Assembly: GCA_946481035.1 (NCBI GenBank)
Contig: CAMLNK010000033.1
Coordinates: forward strand, 1 to 12,059
Length of the DNA: 12,059 nt
Reading direction: 5' to 3'
Source: an uncultured Dyadobacter sp.
Lineage (GTDB): Bacteria; Bacteroidota; Bacteroidia; Cytophagales; Spirosomataceae
A model generated the notes under the pieces. That model was not told the DNA's origin. It did no database searches and saw nothing but the letters and a program-made list of their open reading frames with translations. Of this stretch, positions 12,056-12,059 are shown piece after piece (the first letter of the stretch is position 1; the number at the start of each line of letters is the position of its first letter). A program made the position numbers and the translations under genes.

Positions 12056-12059
12056 ATTT

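Overview
The window reads as chromosomal DNA of a Bacteroidota bacterium, most likely from the Cytophagales (a Dyadobacter- or Spirosoma-like genome; the genus is only a guess). Reasons: a very large protein ends in a type IX secretion (T9SS) C-terminal sorting domain; several genes have the Bacteroidota -7 promoter motif TAnnTTTG and little or no Shine-Dalgarno sequence; and the KdpD sensor is split into an N-terminal protein and a separate histidine kinase, an arrangement I associate with this phylum. G+C looks near 50 percent throughout and no gene stands out as foreign by eye. No RNA gene, insertion sequence, CRISPR array or prophage was seen.

Layout, left to right. (1) 50-1703, minus strand: a short-chain dehydrogenase and, upstream of it, a GNAT acetyltransferase. 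Between them lies a strong tandem 17-bp direct repeat that looks like an AraC-type operator for the dehydrogenase promoter. (2) 1704-1967: a 264-bp gene-free stretch with back-to-back palindromes and a strong minus-strand terminator just before the acetyltransferase, with a possible alternative pairing partner, so it may be an attenuating leader. (3) 1968-2789, minus: an AraC-family regulator with a cupin-like N-terminus, preceded by a 12-bp GC-rich hairpin. (4) 2872-6933, minus: a 1353-residue secreted protein with 14 FG-GAP repeats, which fits two tandem seven-bladed integrin-alpha-like propellers, and a T9SS tail. (5) 7124-7781, plus: a DUF6766-type membrane protein gene broken by a frameshift between its two homologous halves. 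(6) 7810-8988, minus: a LytS-type membrane histidine kinase without an adjacent response regulator. (7) 9110-11999, minus: a two-gene unit with the KdpD N-terminal domain protein first and a HAMP-PAS histidine kinase second, 19 bp apart. The kdp transporter genes are probably beyond the right edge.

How the parts may work together. The AraC regulator may control the dehydrogenase, and perhaps the acetyltransferase between them, through the tandem operator. The KdpD-like protein and its kinase probably sense potassium limitation or turgor for a Kdp ATPase outside the window. The FG-GAP protein is probably an exported surface or adhesive protein with its own promoter. The 190-bp gap at 6934-7123 is a divergent promoter region; the 28-bp gap at 7782-7809 is convergent and shows no hairpin. 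Bases 1-49 show nothing recognisable. I found no convincing wholly new multi-gene system. The best leads are the tandem operator, the hairpin-rich leader, the two-times-seven propeller and the broken internally duplicated DUF6766 gene.
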